Numbered from the stretch's first letter, positions 25,453 through 37,119 are shown. The stretch is 64,000 nucleotides of DNA from Moniliella sp. 'wahieum' (GCA_003971905.1 RSEE01000110.1:62001-126000); one strand, 5' to 3'. A program made the numbers and translations. The notes: generated by a model from the letters alone, not told the origin.

Positions 25453-27150
25453 CTAAAGCTTAGCCTTGGGAGCCTGCTCTGCCTTGAGCTGATCACGGAG
25501 GATGCGATGCAGAATCTTGCCCGAAGGGGACTTGGGGATAGCATCGATGATGCGCACGCCTCCCCGAAGGCGCTTGTAGTACACCACCTTGCCATCCACG
25601 TATGCGCGTACATCCTCCGGTACGCTCTTGTCCCCCTGGAACTCAGGCTTGACCACAATGTACGCCAATGGGTACTCGTCCGACTTTTCCTCCACGTACA
25701 ACGGCACCACCGCTGCATCTGCGACCTTGGGATGAGTGAGCAGGATCGCCTCCAGCTCCGACGGGGCGACTTGCCTCCCGCCTACTTTGAGCACTTGTTT
25801 TAGCCGCTCCTCGATTGTCAGCCGACCTTGGCGGAAGGAACCTAGGTCGCTGTGCGGTACCACCCTTCGGCAGCGAACGATTCGGCATTGGCCTGGTCAT
25901 TGTTGAGGTACCCTCGGAAGATCGTGGGTCCTCGCAACCATACTTCGCCCGATAACGTCGCACCGTTCGCACCTTCTCCCTCGGTCAGCCCCACATCTTT
26001 TCCGTCCTCACTTACCAGGCGCACTTCCAGCCCAGGGATCAAACGGTTGGCTACCTCGGTTCCCATGAGCTGCACTAACTTTGGGGTCATCCATGCAGAC
26101 CAAGGGGCTGGCTTCGGTCAACCCGTAGCCATTGGCAATTTTGAGATGCGGAAAGCGCGTTTCGACCTCGGACACGAGAGGCGATGAGAGTGGCGCGGCA
26201 CCCGATTGCACCGCAACTAGGGACCGAAGGTCGTACTTCTCCACCTCGGGACTCTTGGCCATGAGAAGAAGGATGGGAGGAGCAACCGAAGTCCACTCAA
26301 CCTTGAACTGTTGAATTGCCGAACAAAACTTGGCCAGCGAAAACGAATCGAGCACGACACACGGGGCACCAATGTAAAAGGTGTGGTGCACATGGAATGT
26401 GAGGCAAAACACATGTTGCATCGGAAGAACCGCCATGGTCATTGTCCCAGCCGAGAGGAAGAGCTTGGTGATCTCCGTCATGTAAACGCAGCACGCCGTC
26501 ATATTGGTATGGCTCAGGATTGCGCCCTTGGACCGGCCTGTCGTTCCCGACGAATATGCGATGAAGGCTGGTGTGTTTTCCGGATCGCGAATGGGAATGG
26601 GTGCAAGCTCCTCTTGACCCAACAGGGTGCGTAGATCCTTTTCACCTCCTACCCCCTGAGCCAATACATCATCGTCTGACAGGAGCCAGACTGTGCCCGG
26701 AGTGTCGGCGCGTGGGTGGCGGACCTTCTCTAGGGCTGTACGCACAGATACGACCGATGCCTCCTGTGGCTGAACGAAGACGTACTTGACGGCAGCGTCG
26801 GCGAAGGGGTGGGCAAGCTCGTCGGCGGTATACGCTGCATTGAGCGGCACCACCACCACACCTGCGGCGAGGCAGGCGTGCACAACCACAGGGTACAACG
26901 TCGAGTTACCTGCAACAAGCGCGACACTATCCCCGGGCACCAGATTCAGCTTGTGCACCAATGCATGAGCGAGGCGGGAAGAGGTGTGGATTACGTCGCC
27001 GCGCGTGAGCACCTTGCCATCCGAGGCGCGGATAAAAGCAGGGGCCGAGTCTGGGGCGCCGTTGGGGTTGCTGTGCAGCGTGGCCGCCAGATTGCCTCGC
27101 GGCAGCACCGGGGTAGGGAAGAAGCTGGATCGCAGGGTCTGAGGTGGCAT
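25453..27150 (-). CDS. Acyl-CoA synthetase, 4-coumarate-CoA-ligase-like, peroxisomal
   Basis: An ANL-superfamily enzyme that activates a carboxylic acid with ATP and transfers it to CoA. The P-loop signature AYSSGTTGRSKGAILSH lies at about residue 190, NGYGLTEASPLVCM at about residue 340, SGEVWLRGPTIFRGYLN after it, and the hinge/A8 motif as DLGSF then KQVLKVGGRQVAPSELE. The catalytic lysine motif is IPKSPSGKILHRIL. The protein ends in AKL, a PTS1-type peroxisomal signal. Length is about 560 residues, normal for fungal 4CL-like enzymes. No introns are obvious. Frame changes occur near 26,090 and 25,850. The substrate cannot be read from the sequence; fatty, aromatic or dicarboxylic acids are all possible. 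Confidence 0.94.
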
Positions 27151-27560
27151 GGCCGTGGGGCTGTGGTGGTGGTGGGACAGGATGGATGTGGAGACACGAG
27201 GGGGGCAGCCAGCCAGCTGGAGAGGAGCTCTCTCTTTATCTACTGGGCGCCGCGGTGGACCAGCCGTGGGTTGTGCACTTTTTCATGCGCCCCCGCCGGC
27301 CTCCGCCCGTCAGCCAGCCATCGGGATTAGTGTGAATAATCAGAATCAAAATAACCCCAGCATCTGCCCGCAGGCATCTGGCAAGTATCCCCGGGGCATC
27401 GGCGCCACCGGAGGCAAGTGACTCGTGACATGCGAGTCCCCCGCCCCCATCTCAGTTCTTTCACGCGTACCTCGCGTACCCCCGGCCCCACATCCTGTGG
27501 GCCAGCTTGTGCACGCGTACCCAAGCTTTGCGACACCGGAGGTGCCTGAGCGAGGTCATT

Positions 27561-27587
27561 TGATGCATGATGCATGATGCATGATGC
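27561..27587. repeat. Heptamer array, unit TGATGCA x3.9
   Basis: Period exactly 7. The spacer is TGA and the palindromic core TGCA. Confidence 0.95.
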
Positions 27588-28570
27588 TCGGTCTACGTTT
27601 CATGCCACGTGTCACACAAATAAATTGTACACAAATACCAAAAAAGCGCATATATATAGTTGTGTTCCTGCGCTGACGCAGACCTCCTGGCAGTTCTCAT
27701 CGTAAGTGACTATGAGTGACGGCGCGAACCTACTAGACAACCTCTCTCTCCTCCCACTCTCTCCCTATATCAACACAACAATTGGTGTGTTGTGCTCCTG
27801 AAGACGTTGATTGATTGATAGGAGTGACATGCTACTTCCTCTGCAGCGCTTCCTTGGATACGAGCGCCGACTCCTCTCTCATGGACGACACGATGTTAAT
27901 ACGTAAGCCCTTGTCATATTGTCAAAGTCTTCAGTTTGGGCCTTGTTGCCCCAACTCGCCCTCAAATACACGGACATATCATATCGTCCTTCGAATGGCT
28001 GTCGGGTGTGAGCAGACTGCTGAAGAAAGCCGTCGTCAATATTCAATACTGACCAGCTGGTACTCTGTGCACGAGAGGACACCATGGGTACTTCCATATT
28101 ATGCATCGAGATGTCTTCCAGCTTATTCTTATCCGTGAAAATGTCAAGGACGACCACAAGTGCACCTCGGTGTGTCCGTGTTTCCCCGTCTTGCATCGAC
28201 ATATCCACAATTTTGCAGGGACAGCCTTTGGCCACCGCATCCCCGCTATTGTGGAGTGCTGAGTATTACATCGCGGGAACGTCCGCGACATGCCGGCATT
28301 GGCTAACTCCAACTCGACATTGCACGTTTAGGTTAGCATTGAAAATTGTGGGAGGGACGAGATAAAGGCGGCCGCTCAAACGATGAACCATCAGATCGAG
28401 CCAGTGACGAAGGTGTGTTACGGTATGGAATCGTGTATAGCATTGGAAACGGTAGAGCTGCATCCAGCATCTTCAACCGTCCTGTCTTCTTCCGTGCGAT
28501 GCCGGGCAGGTAAATAGCAATCCGCGAACACGTAGGTTTCTTGAGTCACATAATTGGCCCACTTGAGTGC

Positions 28571-28612
28571 TTGAGATCTCAGAGATCTGAGTTCCTCTGA
28601 GATCTGAGATCT
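28571..28612. repeat. AGATCT palindrome cluster
   Basis: Four AGATCT hexamers, the last two as TGAGATC repeated at a 7-bp period. The core is GATC. Confidence 0.9.
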
Positions 28613-29159
28613 GAAGAGCTGAGAGCCAACAATGGGTTCTATAATACCAAAACGGTGCGCTCGATCATGAAACACACTTGGATTTAGGGAGGGGGACTGT
28701 GGCCGGGGTGACGACGAGATCGGAGAGTCCCACGGCGCCCGTGTCTGCGTTAACCGTGTCGAAGAAGCGCAGGAGTCCAGATGGAGGGCGAGCAAGGCAA
28801 CCGTGTCAAAGGAACATGCAGCGTATGCCCGACGCGGACTTGACGAGACATGTGCCGGAGCTTGCCTGCTGTACAGCAATTGGTGGCCTTTGGTTATTGG
28901 CCGGCCGGCAGGCGCTTTGCAGCGGTGCGAGGGGCGGAATTGACGGCAGGTACTTCCGCCGCCGGAGGCGATGAGGTGATGGCATGGCGCGAGTCTGTCC
29001 TTTGCAGCGTGTCGCACCGCAGCTGTCTGAGAATGTGGGGAGCCGAGTGTAACGTTGATGCGATTGATATGACTGTCCAGCGTATTTAATTGGCCAACCT
29101 GCGCAGCCGCCGCTTCTCTCGTTGTCTACCACCTGCTTCTCTGCTTCCCCCTTCCGGTC

Positions 29160-30228
29160 ATGTCTGCCCCTGCTCCCACCCGCGCCCCCTCCGGCACCCA
29201 CACCAGCGTGCTCGCCCCGAGCCCCCGTCGAGCCTGAGCTTCGTCCCAGCTCCAGCGGCACCCTTGTCGTGTACCCCCCTGAGCCCCAGTTTGCCGACCG
29301 GATCGCCACGTTCCAGCAGGCGGCCCGCGCAGGCGGCCTGGCCGTGTCGGACCAGGTCGATAGCAAGACGACGGCCATCGTCTGGGTTGATCCCCATCCT
29401 ACCCACCTTCACATCCTCCAGTCCCTTCTGGAGAACAACCCTCAGATCCAGTGGATCCAGATGCCCATGGCCGGAGTCAATGCGTATGCCCACCTGATCA
29501 CCTCGGATTTGGGAAAAAAGAAGCTCTGGACGTCGGCCAAGGGTGCATTTGCTCAACCGGTGGCAGAGCATGCGCTGGCGCTAGCGTTGGCTACCCTGCG
29601 CGTCTTCCCTTCGCGCGTCAAGGCGACCAAGTGGGGTTCCCAGGCTGGCTCTTCCCTCTTTGGTGCCCGGGTGCTTCTCATCGGCGCAGGCGGGATCGCC
29701 CTTTCGCTTTTGGCACTTCTGGAACCGTTCCAAGTGCAACCTACGGTTCTGCGGAGACAAAAGACGCCTCTGGCGAGCCACCCAAAGGTGCACGTGGACT
29801 CCTTCACCGCTCTCGACACGTATCTCACCGAGGCAGACGTGGTCTTCATTGCTGCCGCGGCAACTGCTGAAACAGACAAGATTATTGGCAAACGTGCCCT
29901 CAGTCTGCTTCCCAAGCATGCCGTCGTTGTCAACGTCGCCCGCGGTACGCTGGTGGACACGGAGGCTCTGCTCTCGGCTCTGGAGGCTGGCGAGATCGCC
30001 GGCGCGGGGCTGGACGTGACGGACCCGGAGCCGCTGCCTGACAACCACCCGCTCTGGGCGTACGGGAGCAAAGAAGACTCCAACCTTCTCATCACCCCGC
30101 ACACCGCTGACACGTTGGAGATGGTTGTGCCTCTTCTGCAGCAGCGCATCCAGGCCAATGCCGAAGCTACTGTTCGGGTGGGTGACGGCACTTTCGTCGG
30201 CCGGATTTCTACTGAGACTGGTTACTAG
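29160..30228 (+). CDS. D-isomer-specific 2-hydroxyacid dehydrogenase
   Basis: A cytosolic NAD(P)H-dependent reductase of 2-keto acids or a related oxidoreductase. The Rossmann fold motif LLIGAGGIALSLLALL lies mid-protein. Catalytic motifs are NVARGTLVDTEALLSALEAG (Arg), GLDVTDPEPLPDNHPLW (Glu) and LLITPHTADT (His). Length is about 350 residues, as usual. The continuous frame opens at 29122, but the ATG at 29160 (MSAPAPTRAP) looks the more natural start. It needs one frame change before ELRPSSSGTLVVYPP. No introns are needed. The upstream pyrimidine-rich patch at 29109-29158 fits a fungal promoter. The substrate (glyoxylate, hydroxypyruvate or other) is not determinable. Confidence 0.92.
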
Positions 30229-30513
30229 ACTGGGTTTTGCCTTCTCGCCCTCTCTATTTCTTCTCGACCTATCTATACTTTCAAGGGGCGATATTGTGGA
30301 AGCTGATGCAGAGAAAGCACTAGCGGCTGCCACCAAACCGTATATAGTCGGCACAGTCGTTGCGCATCGGGTTGCACCACTCCCCGAAAGCAATATAAGC
30401 AACAGACTCAAGTTGGGACAATGGGTTGCATTTGGCAAATAAGTAACAAACGTACAAGGAATTGGGGGGAAAGCTGGGTTGTAGGGAAGAAGAAAAGACG
30501 TGCTCGACCTTTA

Positions 30514-31189
30514 CTAATTCGACTCGTCGAGATATACCTGGTATGGGTGCAACATGATAAAGATAGGCGGAGCTACCCTAGCATAAGGGAAGCTGGCACG
30601 CTCGCCGCGACCTGGCCCCACACCCAAATGCTTGTGGAGCATTGCGCACACCCAACGTCCCAGGTCCAAGTAGTTCCAGCGCTGGGCAGGAATGTCATCA
30701 GCAAGGGGTAACATTTCTGAGGACAATGGTTGACTCGACCGAGCTCAATCCTTGGCCTAGGGCACGCGCAAACGAGTCGAACAGGCGAAAAGGAAGAAAT
30801 TTGACGTACCAGAAAAGTATACCATGCAGAGGATACAACACCGATGCATAAGATGTCCACGAACGCTGTGCCATGGCCCTGGGAAATGAGCGCAGCCCCA
30901 ATCAGGAGGAGACCCAAGGCCACAAAATCCATGGCTTCGACGCCGATACATCCGGCCCGGGGTACCAAAGCGAGGAGAATAAGCACTCTACCTAGCACAA
31001 GGTACAACAACACTGTTTGTCCCTGAGTATGTGGAGAAGCAAAAAACTGTGTCCAGCCCGAGAAGATGGCTGTGGTCATGCACACTTCCTGGCAAACGCA
31101 AAAGACGCTGCCCAACACCACACCGAGTGGAAATCGAGGGGCCGGCTTAAACAAGTCAGAAAGACTTGGACGGCAGGGAGGTTGGCCAT
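30514..31189 (-). CDS. Small multi-pass membrane protein, unrecognised
   Basis: The start MANLPAVQVFLTCL at 31189 leads, after one frame change, into hydrophobic segments: FPLGVVLGSVFCVC, QTVLLYLVLGRVLILLALVP, FVALGLLLIGAALISQG and FVDILCIGVVSSAWYTFL. That gives about four predicted membrane spans. An intron with GTACGT donor and CCTCAG acceptor follows (about 30717-30808). The last exon is uncertain: one frame ends at 30573, the more protein-like one (ADDIPAQRWNYLDLGRWVCA) at 30514. Length is about 190-210 residues. No family was recognised. Confidence 0.5.
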
Positions 31190-31341
31190 AAGGACATTCG
31201 AGAGGCGATGGTGCGTGGTGGTGGCACTAACAAAGCAGCGCAGAAACGCAGCAATACCACTCGGACTAGTTGACGGTTTAGGGGCTTAGCAAGCGTTGTA
31301 AGAGTGGCTGCCTGACGTCACTCATGCACCATGGCTGTGTT

Positions 31342-31356
31342 ACATGTCACATGTCA
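31342..31356. repeat. ACATGT doublet
   Basis: Two ACATGT hexamers at a 7-bp step with spacer C. The core is CATG. Confidence 0.85.
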
Positions 31357-31456
31357 CACAGGGCCTGCTAGGGCGGTGCCAAGGCTAGGGTTATGCAGCA
31401 GGCACCACATCAGTACCGCTCCTCCGGACTCCGTTTACTCAACCAACGTCGCTCAC

Positions 31457-31544
31457 GGATCCTTAGCTCAGTGGCAGAGTGTTACTTTCCGGTTATTCCC
31501 GAGAGTTATGGTAATGGTCGTCGGTTCGACCCCGGCAGGATTCG
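31457..31544 (+). tRNA. tRNA-Arg(CCG) with 16-nt intron
   Basis: The acceptor stem GGATCCT pairs with AGGATTC (one wobble). The D-arm is GCTC...GAGT. The anticodon stem TTACT/GGTAA encloses TTCCGG with anticodon CCG. The intron of 16 nt (31493-31508) is at the canonical site. The T-arm is GTCGG-TTCGACC-CCGGC. A T-rich terminator follows directly at 31546. Confidence 0.88.
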
Positions 31545-32335
31545 CTTTTTCTTTTTTGTTCACCACATTCGCTCTTCCTTTTATTTGTGACCTCAGTCTT
31601 GTTTCTCCATGCCGCGGCGTTCTCTTCCATCAGGGCACTATTCCTTGTTGCACTGCAGTTCGCCTCTGGTCGCTTGTCTTATGTCCAGAGTATCGATCCT
31701 ATCGTAGCGTTTCTTCCCCCATCCGCTCTTTGCACAATTATTGGTGGCCGTCGCGTTTTGTAGACAAGGTCTCTTCGACACGGTTATTACTTGGTATGTT
31801 TTCTCTTTCTTATCCTTTCCGCCTATTGGACAGAGCAACAAAAAGAAGACTCGAGGTCCCGCTTGACCTGATACTGACTACTTCCTACATTTGCATACTA
31901 CACACAGTCGGTCAACCTCGGGTGGGGAACCAAGCCTGGTCCCGATTGTGTTGACTCTCTCTTTGGGCCGAGCCAGTTCAGCCATGTGACCAAAGACAAT
32001 CATTAGATCCCGCATGTGGTGCCCTACTATTATGCCTTTGGCTTGCGTCACCGCGCAAAAGAGAGAGGGAAAGATGGATCAAAACTCCGCCAACTCGACC
32101 GGCGTACTAACGTTTTCCCAACTTCTTATCTCTCTCCAACCACCCCCTATCCCAGCCTCCCCATGCACGGTTTCCTCCTCACATGCGCTGGAACGTTCAC
32201 CCTGATATACTACGCTGGGAGGAGAACCGGGAGAGGCAAACCAGGGGGGATAAACAACCGGCTGTGGAAAGCACTTTTTCTGACCAAAAACCTACACACC
32301 ACCGCATCCTTCTCGTAACATTCTCACATTTGTGT

Positions 32336-32392
32336 CAGTACTTAGTACTCCAGTACTCCGTCGCTAATAGTCACTAGTACTATAGTCAGCTA
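32336..32392. repeat. AGTACT / ACTAGT palindrome cluster
   Basis: At least three AGTACT hexamers and an overlapping ACTAGT and AGTACT, separated by 2-4 bases. The cores are GTAC and CTAG. Confidence 0.8.
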
Positions 32393-32407
32393 GCCCTAGC
32401 CATTAAT

Positions 32408-32421
32408 TACCGGTCACCGGT
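32408..32421. repeat. ACCGGT doublet
   Basis: TTACCGG followed by TCACCGG at a 7-bp step. The spacer middle base varies while the core CCGG is kept. Confidence 0.85.
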
Positions 32422-33444
32422 GCCGCATGTGTGGGACGGCGGCGAGACAGGCGTTTGCGGGCGGGCCGATAATACCGCACACTACGATATAGACGATTTC
32501 CTCGTTCTCGTTGGCCGACCCACACTTATCAAATATGGAGGGATCCACAAGTGTCTACTGTGTGGCAACTAATTAAGATATGCATATGTATTGTCCTTAC
32601 ATAGGTTTCTCTTTCGTCATGAAAGTGTGGTAGCGCTAACAAAAAGCTGATAGACTGAGAAGGGTACATAATATAAGGAAAGAGAGAAGAGAGGTGTATA
32701 TACTACTATAGCTATGCTGTAAAACCTCATTAAGGGGCTAATGGGCGAGCTCATGTGCTCATTCCCATAAGACCTACTCATAGCAGTGTTCTCACTGGGC
32801 ACACCGGCTACTTGACGACGCACGGGTACTCTGCCAACAAGGAAGAGGAGAAGCAAACAGAGATTGGAAGATGAGGAGGGAAGAATGGCTCACCGAAGAA
32901 TATCACGGCTGTGAAGACTCTCACTGAAGAGTCTCATTGGAGACGTTCAGAGCTCACATTCTATCACGCTAATTCGTATCCATTCGCATTCCATTCAATT
33001 TTGGGCGTAATCGAATGCGAGGAAGCCAGGCGGTCCTGTCCGGCTGTCGACTCTACTGCGGCCTCTTGAGTGGGCGCTGGGGGTACGTGCAAGAAGGACA
33101 CGCCTTAATAATGAGCGAGAGCCAGTTGGTAGGCACAGTATTTCTTCGTCCTGATGGTTAAGCTCACTGCAAGTATTATGAATTGATTATAGTAATGAGG
33201 AGAGAGACGACGGCGATGAACATGATGAACGTGATGAACGGCGCAGAAAAATTGGATTGCAATGCCAGGTGTGGCTGTGAAGCTGTGAAGGATAGAAATT
33301 GTTTTTGGCCGAGAGTGAAAAATGCGTACTGCATAGGAGGCGCAGCGAATGTGAGGGGAGGGGAAACGAAGAAATGGAGAAACAGAGAAGTGTAAGAACC
33401 GGAAACGGTGCTAGCACCGGCACAGAACCGACGAGTAGGTGAGA

Positions 33445-34085
33445 TTAGTTGCCAAAGTGCAGCTTGTACGTCCGGTCTTCACCCAATTTCGTGCCCAAGC
33501 TCTGGTGGGCATTGTCGATGGGAGCCAAGGTGTAGTAACCGAGGTCGTTGGTGGGCACCTCGCCACCAATAAAGTAGAGCTGGTAGTCGTACTGGTATTC
33601 GTGAGCGCAATGAGGTCCGGTGCAGTGGGGGACCAGACGCAGTTCCCAGATCTGCGGGCGAATGGTAGCGTCGTCTGCATGGACACAGGGCGCAGCCGAA
33701 AAGTGGGATAGGTTGTTGGTGTTGAGCGCATGGGCGGTGACACAGCGCTCAGGGTAGGCCGGGGGGTGAGCTGACCAAAGATGACAGTCTCGCCATCGTT
33801 GTTGCTTGTCCCATTTTCCGAGCCCCAGGTGCCGAGGGTGTGGGCGCCCACACCATAGAAGGTAAAGCCTTCCTTGGGGGACGAGAGGTCCAGGACCTTG
33901 TACCCAGCCTTGTCGCGCGTCGAGCCAAAGGCAACCGTCTTGTTGAAGCCCTTGTCGTTGTAGAGCTCGAGGGACGGGGCATTGTAGCCAGATCCCCGAA
34001 CGACCTCGGAGCGGGGAGCCAGGGGAGCAGCGTACGCCGTGCTTGCCACGAGGGCGAGGAGAGCGGAGAAGGGCGTGAACAGCAT
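33445..34085 (-). CDS. Small secreted protein
   Basis: The start at 34085 gives MLFTPFSALLALVASTAYAA, a clear signal peptide with likely cleavage after AYA. The mature part is rich in G, N and T: SLELYNDKGFNKTVAFGSTR, GYKVLDLSSPKEGFTFYGVG, then after one frame change near 33,770 LYFIGGEVPTNDLGYYTLAP and a stop after LHFGN. Length is about 210 residues with several NxT/S sites and a few cysteines in the second half (CVHADD, CTGPHC). The upstream in-frame ATG at 34166 would bury the signal peptide, so 34085 is preferred. I do not recognise the family. It is a candidate extracellular or effector-like protein, by inference from the signal only. Confidence 0.7.
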
Positions 34086-34281
34086 CTTGGGGGAAAGAGA
34101 AATAGGGAGGAGAGTGTGGATGGTTGTGGATGTGGATGGGGTGGTGGCGTGGTGTAGATCCGACACGCAGGCGCGGTCGATTAAATAGCAAGCCTCATCA
34201 GTGCATCAGTGCATCAGCCCACAAAGATCATATGCGAAAATGCAATGCTGGCAGCCACATCCACATCACACGTACTATGCG

Positions 34282-34325
34282 ATTAACGTTTAACTTAAAC
34301 GTTTAACGATCATCGATCATTATTA
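34282..34325. repeat. AACGTT / ATCGAT cluster
   Basis: TTAACGTT and AAACGTTTAACG flank a mirror centre, followed by TCATCGATCA. The cores are ACGT and TCGA. Confidence 0.8.
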
Positions 34326-34388
34326 ACGTGGCGCATTATGCATTACGCGCATTACGCCTCTTCTTGGCTAGATGGCCAAGATGTTGGG

Positions 34389-34405
34389 TCACCGGTCACC
34401 GGTCA
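34389..34405. repeat. Heptamer array, unit TCACCGG x2.4
   Basis: Period 7, spacer TCA, core CCGG. Confidence 0.9.
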
Positions 34406-34830
34406 TGCGGGTCATGGAACAGGACACTTTCTGACGAGGAATTTACATGGTTATACCAAGAGTGACGAGTGACGCGTGACGGTGAGCAAACTAAGCATAT
34501 GAAGAGCACAGCGGTGTGGTGGGGACGGAGCACCCCAACTGCCCAGGAGGAGGCAAGGGAGAGGTGCTATGCCACGAACTGGTCTAGTGCCCCTGGGCCG
34601 CGCCAGCAGCCTAGAGACGACACACTGTCGTCGTCTGGATCACCATCACGCGAACGCTGTTGCCTCGGAGACCCGACAACCGGTGCGAGCCAGGATGTTG
34701 ATGTGTGACGTCAGTGCGTGTCTAACTAGCGTGACTAGTGACTTGTAATTCGGGAGGCCTGCTGAGGCGCTGAGCGCGCTGGGGCATATAGAAATGCGGG
34801 CGGCCGAATAAAAGGGCCGGTGCATCCCAT

Positions 34831-34860
34831 TGATCGACATGATCGATGATCGATGATCGA
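34831..34860. repeat. Heptamer array, unit TGATCGA x4
   Basis: Period 7 with one two-base interruption. The spacer is TGA and the core TCGA. Confidence 0.92.
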
Positions 34861-34925
34861 GGGAGACGCCACAACGAGTAGAACTCTCTCGCTCTCCGAG
34901 ACACGCCAAGCCAAAATGAGGGTCA

Positions 34926-34948
34926 CCGGTCGCCGATCATCGATCATC
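34926..34948. repeat. ACCGGT next to ATCGAT
   Basis: The TCACCGG and TCATCGA heptamers lie side by side, joining two different cores in one cluster. Confidence 0.75.
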
Positions 34949-37119
34949 CGTAATCGAGTAATCCATGCCCACACCTCGAGGCCACCACAGAACTAGCACT
35001 TCTGTAGCGGTTATTCGACGTATAGGACAACTATAGGGATGGAGTGCGATAGGCCGGGCCCTGCTGTCTCGTGGTTTCAATATGTCGAAGTGTGCCAGGT
35101 GTGGGGTTGCAGACTCGTGAACAGTAGGCGGCGAGCATTCATACAAGAGGTGTGCGCAAGAAAACTAGTATAACACAGTCAACATCTGCGCTAACAGGTA
35201 CACACGCCCCGACGAGAAGGGTGCCTATTCCCGAACCTGACGACGGCGTAGCCTACAGAGCATCCTCGGAGAGTCTATAATAGCCGATTTCAGGATACTA
35301 TACCGCGTGTTTTACTATAGCTTTTCGTTTTTTTTTTCATCGGTTCAGAAGTCTCACGCATGTATAGTACAGTCCGCCACCACATGGCCACCATCCCATA
35401 TGGAATGGGTGCATTGATCGCCGAAGAGTAGCTGTTACATCTTACGCGTTACGCATCATGAGCATCACATGTATCATGCTGTATGTGCCTTAATCGAGAC
35501 GGATTTATTCGGAAGGTTGGGATGATGGAACGGGCGGGGGCAACCCAAGCCTCAATTTAAGCTTGTTTGCTTTGGTTCTTTTTCTGTCCGAATATAGGCC
35601 TGTGTGGGATGTGAGATGACGTCGATGATGGTCAATGTGAAGTGTAAGGCCATCCCGTTCAAATGACGTCAATTGAGCGCCGGGAGTCCGAAGAAGAGCC
35701 TGTCACATGTAATAGCCGATCAGATTCTGTGCGCTTGTGTTGTCATGGGCGAAGGAGGGACGGCAAACCCAGCTGTTCCCAACACACGCCCTCCTTCTGC
35801 CTTCCTTGCCCCACACCTGGCCCGCTTCCGGACTTCTTCCTCGTTTCCACCCCAACCACACGAACTCACTCCCAACCACAAGCCAGTCAGATCATATGGG
35901 GAGCTCGTGCCATGTCCGATGGCCGAGGCGGCCACCGAGAGCCTACTACGTATCGTTAACTACGCGGTCGAGCCTTTTTCCCTCCATTTACCGTTCCTTT
36001 TGACCCCTTACTAGTTACTGCATTCCCGTTTTGAGCTTCATAATTACGGCTTATATCTCTCCCAGCAAATCTGTTGGACAGCAGAGAGCGTCGAATGCGA
36101 TGGTGGGACATGAAAGACAGTTAAGAGGGGGACTATAGGCCCAGTAGAGAAAGAAAGAAGAGAGGGATGAGCATGGAGCCGGCAACTAGACTATCGTCTG
36201 GGGCTCTATTGAGAGCATGATCGAATCCGGACACAGCACACTGTCAATAACTCGGAGGATAAGACCAAGTCAGCATGGCTTTTAGAGGCGATTGTGGCCC
36301 TCGGACCCCCCAGTCAACACTTCATATCATTTTCTATGGGGGGATTGTGCCATTACTCTTATATTAAAACAGTCTCCCTGGTGGCGATCGTTCCTCAACC
36401 CCTTACCATGTCTCACTTTCACTTTCTCTCTCTATGATTGCCCCATGTTTCTTTGTTAGGCTTTCATGTGTTCCCGAGGCCGTGAGTTTTCCCTCCAAGG
36501 ACCGTATTCGTCAATTGAAAAGAAAACTTCTGCTCTTATGATTGCTCTACTTATTGATATCGCTCCCCACGCCTTGCAGTCTATACCTTCCACAGTCTTC
36601 CCCGTTCTGGCTCGAATTCCTCATAATGCATGATCCACAGAGATTCCAGTCAGCTCCAGGCTTACTCCAGGCCCACTCCAGGTAGTATCGTCCTTGTCTC
36701 CTTGTCCTCCCGTACCTTATCAGCCCCGGACGGCTTCAGACACCTATGTAATTATTACTGCTCAAGCCGGTGCCTGCTCATAGCCTGAGCGCTCAGCCTT
36801 GCCCTACTACAAAAGCATCCGCACCTCTGCTATAAGCCCAAAAACATTTTCTTGTTCCTATCCTTTAACAGTTCCACCTCCAAGCCCAAGTACGAAACTA
36901 CCAGTGTGAGTCGACGCTTCCGACCTCCTGGGGATTGAACCCCTTAAACGTTAACCCCCGCGGGCGACGGGCCCCCACAGGCCGAGGTCCGCCCTTGACA
37001 CGTCCATGGTCAAGGGGTGGACGAAGTCTCCTAGACCACATGCTTTCTTCGTCTCGGCGACGGATTTGTCTCAATGCCCCCACATGAAAGAAAATCGTCA
37101 TATAAGTTTGGCTGATCTC

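Larger units (their letters stand above)
27151..29159. other. Intergenic between divergent metabolic genes
   Basis: A 2-kb gap between the acyl-CoA synthetase (minus) and the hydroxyacid dehydrogenase (plus). It holds the first palindromic heptamer arrays of the window (27561-27587 and 28571-28612). Minus-strand frames at 27879-28235 and 28418-29017 are open but resemble nothing I know and lack gene structure. Confidence 0.4.
31190..33444. other. Intergenic with one tRNA
   Basis: Besides the tRNA-Arg at 31457-31544, it holds palindrome clusters at 31342-31356, 32336-32392 and 32408-32421. Frames such as 31331-31954 (plus) overlap the tRNA and are not gene-like. Nothing is recognised in 32430-33440. 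Confidence 0.4.

Noticed and set aside
28418-29017. 199-residue minus-strand frame
   Set aside because: Low-complexity, overlaps palindrome clusters and other frames, and shows no domain or splice support.
31331-31954. 207-residue plus-strand frame
   Set aside because: It runs straight through the tRNA-Arg gene, so it is unlikely to be protein coding.
36930-37000. tRNA gene on the minus strand
   Set aside because: A B-box-like sequence and partial acceptor pairing exist, but no D-arm or anticodon arm can be folded.
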